A DNA stretch of 39,968 nt from Acidobacteriota bacterium (GTDB taxonomy: Bacteria > Acidobacteriota > Vicinamibacteria > Vicinamibacterales > CAVVIG01). Below are positions 17,889 through 26,155 of the stretch, piece after piece. Made by a program: the position numbers and the translations under genes. The stretch lies in the NCBI GenBank assembly GCA_017883165.1, contig JADGOC010000017.1, forward strand, positions 1 to 39,968, read 5' to 3'. Within the stretch, counting starts at the first letter, position 1; each line of letters opens with the position of its first letter. The notes beneath the pieces are model-generated. The model did not search any database. It had not been told where the DNA came from and worked only from the letters and a program-made list of their open reading frames with translations.

Positions 17889-18671
17889 CTACTTCCCCTT
17901 GAACGCCGGCTTGCGCTTCTCGAGAAACGCTGTGGTGCCCTCGCGCATGTCGTCGGTCGAGGCCACCAGGCCGAAGAGCGTCGCCTCGAACACGCATCCT
18001 TCGGCGAAGGGCATCTCCAGGCCTTTGTTGACCGCCGTGATGATGTAGCGCATCGCGATCGGCGCGTTCTTGGCGAGATCGGCGGCCAGCGCGCGGGCGG
18101 CCGTCATCAACTCCGCCGCCGGCACGACGCGGTTGACCAGGCCGATCCGCTCCGCCTCCGCGGCGCCGATCGGCGCGCCGGTGAGAATCAGCTCCATCGC
18201 CTTCCCCTTGCCGACCAGCCGCGACATCCGCTGCGACCCGGCATATCCGGGCATGATCCCCAGATTGATCTCCGGCTGTCCCAGCTTCGCCGTGTCCGCC
18301 GCGAGCCGCAGCGTGCACGCCATCGCCAGCTCGCATCCGCCGCCGAGCGCGTAGCCGTTGATCGCGGCGATCACCGGCTTGCCGAGGTTCTCGATCAGAT
18401 CGAGGACATGCTGGCCCGTCAGCGCGTGCTCGCGGCCGCTCGTGGGCGTCTGCACGGCGAGCTCGTTGATGTCGGCGCCGGCCACGAACGCCTTCTCTCC
18501 CGCGCCGGTCAGAATCACGACGTGCACGCCGGCGTCGTGCCCGAGCTCGAGCACGACGCGGCGCAGCTCGTCGAGCGTCTGCGTGTTGAGCGCGTTCAAC
18601 ACCTTCGGACGGTTGATGGTGACGACGGCGATCGCGCCGTCGCGTTCGAGCAGCAGATTTTCGAAAGCCAT
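17889..18671 (-). CDS. Enoyl-CoA hydratase/isomerase family protein
   Basis: Crotonase-fold enzymes hydrate trans-2-enoyl-CoA in fatty acid or amino acid breakdown. The 260-residue protein has the oxyanion-hole block ALGGGCELAMAC and both catalytic glutamates of hydratases: one in GGCELA, one in GQPEINLG. The PGYAGSQR segment matches the PGxGGTQR block with a Tyr/Ala change. The presence of both glutamates favours a true hydratase over an isomerase or a thioesterase-type relative. It lies in the nusB-ribH train with no spacing to ribH, so expression is tied to housekeeping genes. The acyl chain used cannot be told. Confidence 0.88.
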   Translation of the reverse strand: MAFENLLLERDGAIAVVTINRPKVLNALNTQTLDELRRVVLELGHDAGVHVVILTGAGEKAFVAGADINELAVQTPTSGREHALTGQHVLDLIENLGKPVIAAINGYALGGGCELAMACTLRLAADTAKLGQPEINLGIMPGYAGSQRMSRLVGKGKAMELILTGAPIGAAEAERIGLVNRVVPAAELMTAARALAADLAKNAPIAMRYIITAVNKGLEMPFAEGCVFEATLFGLVASTDDMREGTTAFLEKRKPAFKGK

Positions 18672-18679
18672 AGGGATCG

Positions 18680-18853
18680 TCAGAGTGGGATGGGATACAT
18701 CAGCCAGCCGAGCACGACGGCTGAGAACACGAATCCGCCGAACAGGAGCACGCCGAACCGGATCTGCTCCCGCACATCGTCTTTCGTGAGGACGGCGAAG
18801 ACCAGGGAGACGAAGAACGAGAAGACGACGAGGAGCAGCAGATGGCTCGCCAT
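18680..18853 (-). CDS. Small membrane protein of 57 residues
   Basis: The ATG at 18853 overlaps the TGA of the upstream gene by one base (TGATG on the minus strand read as ATG/TGA overlap). The protein is almost only two membrane helices (about 4-22 and 34-53) around a charged loop TKDDVREQIR. It ends eight bases before the enoyl-CoA hydratase start. I do not recognise a family. The tight overlap with the next membrane protein and the normal codon use argue that it is real and works with that neighbour. Confidence 0.7.
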   Translation of the reverse strand: MASHLLLLVVFSFFVSLVFAVLTKDDVREQIRFGVLLFGGFVFSAVVLGWLMYPIPL

Positions 18854-19245
18854 CACTTCCGGCCCTTCGCGATGTCGCAGGCGTCGATCACGACGAGCGA
18901 ATTCAGCAGCCCGGCGACGATCAGAAACGCGTTGCCGTATTCGTAGGTGACGGCGCGGACCTGGCCGGCGCCGTAGCCGAGCGCGCCCGCGGCAAAATAG
19001 ATCAAGCCGATACCAAGGTCGGCGAGCGCCGCGAGGGCGGCGAGCGGTTCCGACAGGTCGAAGGGAAAGATCCGGCCACTGAGCGCCAGGCCGAACGCAA
19101 ACATCGCGGGCAACGCGATGAGAAACACCAGCCCTTTGGACCGGCGCCCGAGCCAGAGATGGCCCGCGCCGGGAACGGCCCACGACGCGAGCACGAGCAG
19201 CACGAGGCCGCCGGTTTGCGTCTCTTCCGCAGCAGTGGCACGCAC
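18853..19245 (-). CDS. Small multi-pass membrane protein (DUF6677-like)
   Basis: The 130-residue protein has four predicted membrane helices. The opening block SWAVPGAGHLWLGRRSKGLVFL resembles the TM2-like motif P-G-x-G-H-x-x-x-G-R-x-x-x-G seen in many small bacterial membrane proteins. The closing block NAFLIVAGLLNSLVVIDACDIAKGRK looks like a family of acidobacterial proteins known as DUF6677, by memory of the pattern only. The gene overlaps the 57-residue membrane protein and follows a DUF2085 gene by 16 bases. Function is unknown. Confidence 0.75.
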   Translation of the reverse strand: MRATAAEETQTGGLVLLVLASWAVPGAGHLWLGRRSKGLVFLIALPAMFAFGLALSGRIFPFDLSEPLAALAALADLGIGLIYFAAGALGYGAGQVRAVTYEYGNAFLIVAGLLNSLVVIDACDIAKGRK

Positions 19246-19261
19246 GACTGGTTAGTTTATA

Positions 19262-19711
19262 TTACTTAGGCTCTCGCGGGGCGCTCCTGACGGCCGCCAC
19301 GATGACGGCGATCGCGGCGCCGAGGGGCAATCCCGCCAGCGCGCGAATCCAGTTGGCTGGCATGACGCCCGTCGTCCACTCGTAGATGAGCGTCGCGAGC
19401 GTCGGAAGCGCGGCAAGCACCAGCATCCGCCTCGCCGCCGCGTCGCGCAGCGTCGGAACGACGCTCGAGGCGGCCGCCGCCAGCGCGGCGCCGACGTAGA
19501 TCCCGGTGCACCGCGCGCACACGGGCATCTGCGCGCCCCACAGAGAGAACGATCGCGCCGGGAGTTGATGGCAGACGACGCGGCCCAGTCCGTAGACGGC
19601 GAGCGCAAACGTGTACGGCACAGAGGTGGCGTGCGGCCGGCTCGCCGCATACGCGGCGAGCGGCAACGCGGAGGCCCAGCCGGCCGCGGCCGCCACAAAG
19701 GCGCGTCGCAT
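19262..19711 (-). CDS. DUF2085 family membrane protein
   Basis: The 149-residue protein has four or five predicted membrane helices. The family landmark is VCHQLPARSFSLWGAQMPVCARCTGIYVG (about residues 45-75), with the CHQ and CARCTG motifs whose cysteines and histidine suggest metal or redox binding. The function of DUF2085 is not known. The ATG at 19711 (MRRAF) is chosen over one at 19735, which would overlap the divergent start of the spermidine-synthase-like gene. The two divergent starts lie only 23 bases apart, so at least one promoter must lie inside the other gene. Confidence 0.82.
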   Translation of the reverse strand: MRRAFVAAAAGWASALPLAAYAASRPHATSVPYTFALAVYGLGRVVCHQLPARSFSLWGAQMPVCARCTGIYVGAALAAAASSVVPTLRDAAARRMLVLAALPTLATLIYEWTTGVMPANWIRALAGLPLGAAIAVIVAAVRSAPREPK

Positions 19712-19734
19712 ACCTGATGGTACACTCTGCCGCA

Positions 19735-22173
19735 ATGATCGAAGCGCGATCCTCCGTCTCGCCGCGCGAACGCTTTGCCGTTGCGCTGGTGTCGGCCACC
19801 CTGCTGATGACCGAGCTCGCGCTCACGCGCATCTTCTCGGTGATCATGTATTACCACTTCGCGTTTCTCGCCATCTCGATCGCGCTGTTCGGCTTGAGCG
19901 CGAGCGGCGTCTTCGCGTACGTGGCCCGCGCGCGCCTCGATCGGCATCCGACCGGCGCGCTCCTCGCCCGCCAGTCGGTGCTGTATGCGATCGCCACTGT
20001 CGTAGCGCTCTTCATGCTCGTGCGCATGCGCGTCGGCCTGAACTATTCGCCGCGCAACCTGGTCCTCATGCTCGCGATTTACGCGCTGGCCGCGCTGCCA
20101 TTTTTCGCCGGCGGGCTGATTCTCACGCTCGCGATCTCGCGCCTCGCCTCGCGCATCAACGCGGTCTACGCCGCGGATTTGACGGGCGCCGCGGCCGGCT
20201 GCCTCATCCTCATCCCGCTGCTCGATCGACTCGGTGCGCCCGGCGTCGTGCTGGCCGCGGCGGCGCTCGCGCTCCTCGCCGGCGTGCTCTTCGCGCCCGC
20301 TCCCTCGCGCGGAACATACGCGGCGATCGGCGCGGCGGTCCTTGCCGTGCCGCTCATCGGCCAGCTCACGGGCCTCGCCGGCTTCGACGTCACCGGCACG
20401 AAGGGACACCAGACCGATCGCGTGCTCTTCAGCAAGTGGAACTCGTTCTCGCGCGTCGCCGTCTACGAGCGCACGCACGGCGACTGGTCGTTGAGCGCCG
20501 CCTATCAGGGCCCGACGCCCGACTCGCGCTTCATGGACATCGACTCGGCGGCGTCGACCCCGATCCTCCACGCCGCCCCCGACCTCTCGAACGTGCAGTA
20601 CCTGCGCTACGAGCTCACCGCGCTCGCGTACAACTTAAAAGAACCACCAGCCACTAGCCACCAGCCTCCAGTCACCGGCCTCCAGCCACCAGCCTCCAGC
20701 CCCAAGGGCTTCACCGCCCTCGTGATCGGCCCCGGCGGCGGCCGCGACCTTCTTTCCGCGCTCGTCTTCGGCGCGCGCCACGTGGACGGCGTCGAAATCA
20801 ACCCGATCATTGCCAACGACGTGATGCGCGATCGGTTTCGCGAGTACTCCGGCGGCATCTACGCGCACCCCCGTGTCCGCATCGTCATCGACGACGGCCG
20901 CAGCTTCGTGCGACGGACGCCGGACCGCTACGATGTAATTCAGGCGTCCCTCGTCGACACGTGGGCGGCGACCGCCGCCGGCGCCTACACGCTCACCGAA
21001 AACACGCTCTACACGGTCGAGGCCTTCAGCGACTACCTCGATCATCTGAACGACGAGGGCGTGCTGACGATTACCCGGTGGGTGTTCGACGGCCTGAGAC
21101 TCGTGTCGCTCGCGCAGCAGGTGTGCGCCGACCGCGGATGGGACGCGCGGTCGCGCCTCGCGATCGTGCAGCACGAACGTGTGGCGACGTTTCTGTTGAA
21201 GAAGACGCCGTTCACGAAAGACGAGATCGCGCGTCTCAGAGACGTGGCCGGCCGGCTGCAGTTCCACGTCCTCTACGCGCCGGCGTTCGACGGCGACGCG
21301 GATACGGCCAGCGTCGCGGACGAGAACTGGGTCGACGGCACGCCGACGGCCGACTACGCGCGGTTGGTGCTCACCCCGGATCGCCAGCAGTTCTACGCGG
21401 ACTACCCGCAGGACATCCGGCCCACGACCGACGATCGGCCCTTCTTTTTTCACACGACGAAGCTCCGCGATCAGTTTCACGTCGCCTTCGGACGCTCGAT
21501 GCTCTTCGGCAACGGCTTGAGCGCGCTGCTCACGCTCATGGGGATCTCGGGGGCGCTCGTCGTGTTGTTCGTGCTCGGCCCGCTCATCGTCGTCCATGCG
21601 GGCCGCGGCGCGCCGGCGCGCGGATGGCTCGGCTGGCTGGTGTACTTCGGCGCACTCGGCGCCGGCTTCATGTTGGTCGAGGTGGCGCTGCTGCAGCGGT
21701 TCGTCCTTCTGCTCGGGCATCCGGTGTACTCGCTCACGGTGACGCTGTTCTCGCTGCTGCTCGGGACCGGCGTCGGCGCCGCCTGGAGCCGTCATTTGCG
21801 GGAGCGTACGCTGCGGCGGTCGGCGGCCGTGGCGCTGGTGGTGATCGCGACGCTTGCCGTGGCGGCCGTCAGCATGGTGACGCCCCTCGTCGCGTGGGCG
21901 ATTCCCTTCGCGCGCGAGGTACGGATGCTCATCGCGTTCGCGACGCTCGCGCCCATCGGCATGGCGCTCGGGATTCCGATGCCGGCCGGCATCCGGCTGC
22001 TGAGCCGGCGCGCGCCGGAGCTGGTGACATGGGCGTGGGGAATCAACGGGGCGTTGTCGGTGGTCGGCGCGACGCTCGCCATCTTCATCGCGATGAACTG
22101 GGGCTTCGGCGCGACCTTCCTGGCTGCAAGCGCCACGTACCTCATCGGTTTAATTGCGCTCCTGACAACCTGA
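19735..22173 (+). CDS. Large membrane protein with a spermidine-synthase-like methyltransferase-fold domain
   Basis: The 812-residue protein begins with about six membrane helices (20-215), continues with a soluble part, and ends with a further group of helices (about 595-810). The middle has a SAM-binding Rossmann fold: VIGPGGGRD (near 20727) is the glycine loop, VDGVEINP the acidic strand end, and DVIQASLVDTW the active-site strand of spermidine-synthase-like proteins. Family members of this fused type lack proven polyamine synthesis; some act in other aminopropyl or methyl transfers. A repeat-encoded Pro/Gln/Ser stretch (residues 304-322) precedes the Rossmann domain. No clear ribosome binding site precedes the ATG at 19735. 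The gene stands alone on the plus strand, and its substrate is unknown. Confidence 0.85.
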   Translation: MIEARSSVSPRERFAVALVSATLLMTELALTRIFSVIMYYHFAFLAISIALFGLSASGVFAYVARARLDRHPTGALLARQSVLYAIATVVALFMLVRMRVGLNYSPRNLVLMLAIYALAALPFFAGGLILTLAISRLASRINAVYAADLTGAAAGCLILIPLLDRLGAPGVVLAAAALALLAGVLFAPAPSRGTYAAIGAAVLAVPLIGQLTGLAGFDVTGTKGHQTDRVLFSKWNSFSRVAVYERTHGDWSLSAAYQGPTPDSRFMDIDSAASTPILHAAPDLSNVQYLRYELTALAYNLKEPPATSHQPPVTGLQPPASSPKGFTALVIGPGGGRDLLSALVFGARHVDGVEINPIIANDVMRDRFREYSGGIYAHPRVRIVIDDGRSFVRRTPDRYDVIQASLVDTWAATAAGAYTLTENTLYTVEAFSDYLDHLNDEGVLTITRWVFDGLRLVSLAQQVCADRGWDARSRLAIVQHERVATFLLKKTPFTKDEIARLRDVAGRLQFHVLYAPAFDGDADTASVADENWVDGTPTADYARLVLTPDRQQFYADYPQDIRPTTDDRPFFFHTTKLRDQFHVAFGRSMLFGNGLSALLTLMGISGALVVLFVLGPLIVVHAGRGAPARGWLGWLVYFGALGAGFMLVEVALLQRFVLLLGHPVYSLTVTLFSLLLGTGVGAAWSRHLRERTLRRSAAVALVVIATLAVAAVSMVTPLVAWAIPFAREVRMLIAFATLAPIGMALGIPMPAGIRLLSRRAPELVTWAWGINGALSVVGATLAIFIAMNWGFGATFLAASATYLIGLIALLTT
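20644..20699 (+). repeat. Heptanucleotide tandem array, 8 units, inside a coding region
   Basis: Eight consecutive 7-base units such as CCACCAG, CCACTAG, CCTCCAG and TCACCGG run without slip. Since 56 is not a multiple of 3, the array must have joined with flanking bases to stay in frame. It encodes a Pro/Gln/Ser/Thr-rich stretch. Confidence 0.85.
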
Positions 22174-22225
22174 GCCTGATGGTTCGGCTCCTGCGCGCGG
22201 CAAGACGGCGAGGGCCCCGCTCAGG
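22169..22225. other. Weak dyad between convergent genes
   Basis: CCTGAGC and GCTCAGG pair over a 43-base loop that also holds a smaller GAGCC/GGCTC stem. No T run follows on either strand. It is the only candidate terminator between the two convergent genes and is not convincing. Confidence 0.2.
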
Positions 22226-22235
22226 CGGCGGTCGC

Positions 22236-22940
22236 TCACCATCCCACGACGCGCATCAGCAGATGCCGCCAGGCGGGCGCGAGTAGCCACTTGATCGTGA
22301 CGTCGAAGAGGAGCCCCCCGAAGGCGATGAGCAGCAGGCGGCGCGCGTCTCGCCAGTCGACCCGAAATCCGCCGAGCCGCGAGAGCAGCGGCGTCGACAG
22401 CGTCACGCCGATCGCGACGAAGCTGGCGATACGGACGACCGCCCACGGATGCCATCCGAGGATCATCGTCGTGAGCGGATGCGAACTGGCGGCGGCGAGC
22501 GCGCCCACGTAGTGCCCCATGTAGTTCATGAGCACGGCGCCCATCGCCAGCGCGAGGACCCCGCCGCTTGCGAGCGCCAGCACCGCAAACGCCGCCGCGT
22601 GCAACGCGTGCTGCGGAAGAAAGCGCGAGGGATCGCTCTCCGCCCCACGGCCGGTCATCAGCCACCCGAACATCTCCGCGCGGTAGGACGCCCCGTGCAG
22701 GAACAGCGTGTCGGTGCGCCACGGCTGCGCGTACGAGAGCAGCGTCGCGCACGCCCCAAGCGTCAGCGCCCAGATGAGCATGCGTCCGACGGCGAGCCTG
22801 AGATCGCCGCGCCGAAGCGCTGCGACCATGAACGGGAATCCGGCGAGTGTGTTGAAGACGGGAACGAGCAGCGGGAGGCCGATCGCCCATCCGACGGCGT
22901 AGGACAGAAGCGTCGCGGCAACGACCGCCGTACCGATCAT
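22236..22940 (-). CDS. Multi-pass membrane protein of unknown function
   Basis: The 234-residue protein has about six hydrophobic segments, with a loop of charged and aromatic residues after the second pair (about 68-108, GASYRAEMFGWLMTGRG). A conserved-looking MNYMGHYVGALAAASSHPLTTMI segment lies in the second half. I do not recognise a family. It starts seven bases after the PfkB-type kinase gene ends and is probably cotranscribed, but there is no evidence that it is a transporter for that kinase. Confidence 0.72.
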   Translation of the reverse strand: MIGTAVVAATLLSYAVGWAIGLPLLVPVFNTLAGFPFMVAALRRGDLRLAVGRMLIWALTLGACATLLSYAQPWRTDTLFLHGASYRAEMFGWLMTGRGAESDPSRFLPQHALHAAAFAVLALASGGVLALAMGAVLMNYMGHYVGALAAASSHPLTTMILGWHPWAVVRIASFVAIGVTLSTPLLSRLGGFRVDWRDARRLLLIAFGGLLFDVTIKWLLAPAWRHLLMRVVGW

Positions 22941-22947
22941 CGGGGGC

Positions 22948-23901
22948 TCAACGCTTCGCAGCCGGAATCGTTAACCGACCGAAGTGTTCCTCGTACCGTA
23001 TTCTGAATTCGTCCCACGTGAACGCGTGGCTCTGTCCCCCGAGGTGTTCGAGGGCGTAGGTGGCGGCCACGCTGCCGAGACGGGCGCAGACGTCGTACGA
23101 CAAGCCGAGCGCCATGCCCTTGAGGAGTCCGCCTCGAAACGCGTCGCCGACGCCTGTCGGATCGACGATACGGGAAGGTCTCACGGCAGGCACGTCGACC
23201 CGCGCGCCGCCGCTCGTGTAGACCGACGACCCATGCTCGCCGCGCGTCACGAGCAGCGCCGCCGCGTGCGCCAGGATGTCGGCTTCGCGCAGGCCGGTCT
23301 TCTGTCTCAACAACTCCAACTCGTAGTCGTTGCAGATCACCATCGCCGCGCCGGCGAGGCCGTCCTTCAACTCGGCGCCCGACATGCGCGAGCACTGCTG
23401 GCCGGGATCGAAGATGAACGGAATGGCGAGAGCCCGGCACTCTTCGGCATATTGCACCATCGCCGCGGGATCGTTCGGCGAGATGATCGCCACGCCGCAG
23501 CCGGCGACGGTCCGGAACGACAGCTCGGCGGCGTTCGCCATGCTGCCGGTGTAGAAGGACGCGATCTGGTTGTTCGACTCGTCGGTGCTGCAGAAAAAAG
23601 AGGCGGTGAATTTTCCGGGAATCTGCGCCACGAGCGACGTGTCGACACCGGCCGCTTCGAGCCATTGGCGGTATTCGCCGAAGTCCTCCCCGGCGGTCGC
23701 CATCAGGAACGGCCGCTCGCCGAGCAGCGCAAGCGTGTACGCGATGTTCGGTCCGCAGCCGCCGCGGCGCTTGTCCATGGTGTCGACGAGAAAGCTGACG
23801 CTCAACCGGCTCAAGTGGTCCGGCAGGATCTGCTCGGTGAACCGTCCGGGGAACGACATCAGGTAGTCGAAGGCGATGGAGCCGGTTACGACGATCTTCA
23901 T
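22948..23901 (-). CDS. PfkB-family carbohydrate/adenosine-type kinase
   Basis: The 317-residue protein is a ribokinase-fold enzyme. It has an N-terminal strand MKIVVTGSIAFDYL, the GGCGPNIAYTLALLG block of signature 1, and signature 2 DPTGVGDAFRGG with the catalytic aspartate. The sequence RLSVSFLVD and the NIAYTLALLG spacing resemble prokaryotic adenosine kinases more than ribokinase. The neighbour is methylthioadenosine phosphorylase, so purine salvage is likely, but sugar substrates are not excluded. Upstream, a 7-base repeat array fills the whole gap to the phosphorylase gene, so no normal ribosome binding site precedes the ATG. Confidence 0.85.
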   Translation of the reverse strand: MKIVVTGSIAFDYLMSFPGRFTEQILPDHLSRLSVSFLVDTMDKRRGGCGPNIAYTLALLGERPFLMATAGEDFGEYRQWLEAAGVDTSLVAQIPGKFTASFFCSTDESNNQIASFYTGSMANAAELSFRTVAGCGVAIISPNDPAAMVQYAEECRALAIPFIFDPGQQCSRMSGAELKDGLAGAAMVICNDYELELLRQKTGLREADILAHAAALLVTRGEHGSSVYTSGGARVDVPAVRPSRIVDPTGVGDAFRGGLLKGMALGLSYDVCARLGSVAATYALEHLGGQSHAFTWDEFRIRYEEHFGRLTIPAAKR

Positions 23902-23902
23902 A

Positions 23903-23954
23903 GGTTCAACGGTTCTCGGTTCTGCGTTCTAGGTTCTACGTTCTGGGTTCTAGG
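23903..23954 (-). repeat. Heptanucleotide tandem array filling the kinase-mtnP gap
   Basis: Six exact 7-base units (plus strand GGTTCTC, GGTTCTG, CGTTCTA, GGTTCTA and variants) run from 23911 to 23952, with a degenerate unit before them. The TAG stop of mtnP lies in the last unit, and the kinase ATG is one base from the first. Confidence 0.85.
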
Positions 23955-24816
23955 ACTTCATGTACTTTCCAATGATTGGCGCGAGCTCTTTCTTCGTCTC
24001 TTCCGGCACGAACTGCGGTTGCGTGATGAGCGCGGTGGCGAGCGCCGTCGCACATTCGCAGGTGCGGGCGCCGCTCTCGATGCGGCCGACGGCCTCCGCG
24101 ATCGCGAGCTGCGCCGTCTTCGCGTTCTGCAGCAGGTTCGCGATGATGAGGTCCACCGTCACCGAATCGTGATCGGGATGCCAGCAGTCGTAGTCGGTCA
24201 CGAGCGCCAGCGTCGCGTAGCAGATTTCCGCCTCGCGGGCGAGCTTCGCTTCCTGCAGGTTCGTCATCCCGATGACGTCCAGCCCCCACGCGCGGTACAA
24301 CCGCGACTCGGCCAGTGTCGAAAACTGGGGCCCCTCCATGTTCACGTACGTACCGCCGCGATGCACGGTCGCCCCCACCGCCTGCGCCGAGTCGGCGGCA
24401 ATCTTCGACAGCGTGCCGCACAGCGGATGCGCGAACGCGATATGGGCCACCAGGCCGCGGCCGAAGAACGTGCTGATCCGCCCCTTCGTCCGATCGAAGA
24501 ACTGGTCGGGAACGAGGATATCGAGCGGCTTGTACTCGTCCTTCAGGCTGCCGACCGCGCTGGCCGACAGGATGCGCTCGACGCCGAGCAGCTTGAAGCC
24601 ATAGATGTTCGCGCGGAAATTCAGCTCCGACGGCAGGATGCGATGCCCGACGCCGTGCCGCGACAGAAAGGCCACGCGCTTGCCGCGCAGCGTGCCGAGC
24701 ACGTAGGGGCCGGACGGCTCGCCGAACGGCGTCGCGAGCGTCCGCTCTTGGCGGTCGGTCAGCTCCGCCATGTCATACAGACCGCTGCCGCCGATGATCC
24801 CGATTTGGACAGTCAT
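23950..24816 (-). CDS. mtnP: S-methyl-5'-thioadenosine phosphorylase
   Basis: The enzyme splits methylthioadenosine with phosphate into adenine and methylthioribose-1-phosphate, starting methionine salvage and removing a by-product of polyamine synthesis. The 288-residue protein has the phosphate loop GIIGGSGLYD, the SRHGVGH block, YVNMEGPQFSTLAES with the ribose/base contacts, and TDYDCWH. The two aspartates of DYD, instead of the Asn of purine nucleoside phosphorylase, indicate 6-amino (adenine-type) substrates. The start follows a 9-base repeat array. Downstream lies the adenosine-kinase-like gene, which could recycle related nucleosides. Confidence 0.93.
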   Translation of the reverse strand: MTVQIGIIGGSGLYDMAELTDRQERTLATPFGEPSGPYVLGTLRGKRVAFLSRHGVGHRILPSELNFRANIYGFKLLGVERILSASAVGSLKDEYKPLDILVPDQFFDRTKGRISTFFGRGLVAHIAFAHPLCGTLSKIAADSAQAVGATVHRGGTYVNMEGPQFSTLAESRLYRAWGLDVIGMTNLQEAKLAREAEICYATLALVTDYDCWHPDHDSVTVDLIIANLLQNAKTAQLAIAEAVGRIESGARTCECATALATALITQPQFVPEETKKELAPIIGKYMKS

Positions 24817-24840
24817 ATTTTGATTGGAGGCTGATGCCGG

Positions 24841-24867
24841 TCCTTTGTGTCCATGGTGTCCTTTGTG
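24841..24867. repeat. Nonanucleotide tandem array, 3 units
   Basis: Units TCCTTTGTG, TCCATGGTG and TCCTTTGTG follow each other exactly. The array begins two bases after the stop of the upstream hydrolase gene and lies in the short gap before mtnP. Confidence 0.75.
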
Positions 24868-24868
24868 G

Positions 24869-26155
24869 TCATGTCAGCGCTGGAACCACCCGGCGCTTGC
24901 CGTCCTGTTCCTTGACGTAGCCCGCCGCTACTGCCGGATCGTGCTCGAAAAAGACCAGCATCTCGCGCTCGATCGCGTCTTTCACGAACGCTTTCTTCGC
25001 CGCGAGGGTGTCCATCGGATACAGGTCGTACCCCATGATCCACGCTTGGCCCACATGCGCCGTCGTCGGCATCAGATCCGCCACGAAGGCGGCCGTCCGG
25101 CCGCCCGACTCGATGACGGCCATCTGGTGGTGCATCGTGTGGCCGCCGGTGCGCCGCACGCTGACCCCGGGCATGATCGTCTGATCGTCATCGACCAACT
25201 GCAGCACGCCGGCGTCGGCGAGCGGCACGTAATTATCCAGGAAGTAGCTCGCGCGGTTGCGCTCGTGCGGGTGCGTCGCATCCTCCCACTCGCCGCGGCG
25301 GACGATGTACTGCGCGCGCGGGAAGCGGGGACGAAGGCGGCCCGACGCGTCGCGCATCGTGAAGCCGCCCGCGTGATCGAAATGCAGGTGCGTGGCCAGC
25401 ACGATCTCGATGTCGTCCGGCGCGAGGCCGGCCTCGGCCAGCGCGTGATCGAGGTTGCGCGCCCGCTCGACGCCGTAGATCTCGTTGAACTTCTCGTTCT
25501 CCTTGTCGCCGAGCCCGGCGTCGATGATCATCGTGCGCGCGCCGCGCACGATGAGCGGCCGCATCGCGAGCGTGATGCGATTGCGCGCGTCGGCCGGCGT
25601 CCTTTTCTCCCAGAGCGTTTTCGGCACGGTGCCGAACATCGATCCGCCGTCGAGATGGAAAAAGCCGTCGCAGAGCGAGATCAGCTCGAGGTTCCCAACC
25701 GTATAGCGCGTGACCGCCGACTGCCGACTCTCGACTGACGACGTGGGATCGACGACTCGCGCCTGTTTAATCTCTACCAGCACACCGTGCGCGCTCGAGG
25801 GGTGGACGAAGGCAACCAGCGCCCCTTCCGCGCCCGCGCGCGGCTCGGCGTCGATCAGCCGGATACCGCGCAGCGTGAGATGCGCCAGCGTCGCGCGAAT
25901 GTCGTCGACCCTCAGGGTGATGTGGTGCAGTCCGGGCCCGCGCTTGTCGAGATACCGGGCAATCGGAGAGTCGGGCGCCGTCGCCTCGAGGAGCTCGAGG
26001 CTCGACTGGCCCACGGGCACGAAATGCGCGCGGACACGCTGCGACGCGATCTCCTCGGACGCTTCGATCTCCAGGCCGAGCGCGTCGCGATAGAACGCGA
26101 GCGCGGCCGGCAGGTCGCCGACGGCGATGCCCACGTGGTCGAGGATGGCTTTCAG
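24869..26155 (-). CDS. Methylmalonyl-CoA epimerase fused to a metallo-beta-lactamase-fold hydrolase
   Basis: Residues 1-132 form a complete glyoxalase/VOC-type epimerase: LDHVGIAVGDL with metal ligand H7, SLELLEAT, GLHHITLRVDD, and VLVEIKQ at the family's normal end. Epimerases convert (S)- to (R)-methylmalonyl-CoA. Residues 139-148 are encoded by a 7-base repeat array. From about 150 on lies a metallo-beta-lactamase-fold hydrolase with HLHFDH (256-261), the dinuclear zinc motif, and later metal ligands in GGHTMHH and ADLMPT. Its substrate is unknown; lactone hydrolases are close in plan. No ATG, GTG or TTG precedes H7 in frame after an upstream TGA. The GTG at 26134 would drop H7, so CTG at 26155, seven bases after AAGAGGG, is proposed. 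The meaB gene overlaps by four bases, matching methylmalonyl-CoA metabolism. Confidence 0.82.
   Translation of the reverse strand: MKAILDHVGIAVGDLPAALAFYRDALGLEIEASEEIASQRVRAHFVPVGQSSLELLEATAPDSPIARYLDKRGPGLHHITLRVDDIRATLAHLTLRGIRLIDAEPRAGAEGALVAFVHPSSAHGVLVEIKQARVVDPTSSVESRQSAVTRYTVGNLELISLCDGFFHLDGGSMFGTVPKTLWEKRTPADARNRITLAMRPLIVRGARTMIIDAGLGDKENEKFNEIYGVERARNLDHALAEAGLAPDDIEIVLATHLHFDHAGGFTMRDASGRLRPRFPRAQYIVRRGEWEDATHPHERNRASYFLDNYVPLADAGVLQLVDDDQTIMPGVSVRRTGGHTMHHQMAVIESGGRTAAFVADLMPTTAHVGQAWIMGYDLYPMDTLAAKKAFVKDAIEREMLVFFEHDPAVAAGYVKEQDGKRRVVPALT
25714..25741 (-). repeat. Heptanucleotide array at a domain-fusion point
   Basis: Four 7-base units on the plus strand (CCGCCGA, CTGCCGA, CTCTCGA, CTGACGA) encode the linker between the epimerase and hydrolase domains. 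Confidence 0.65.
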
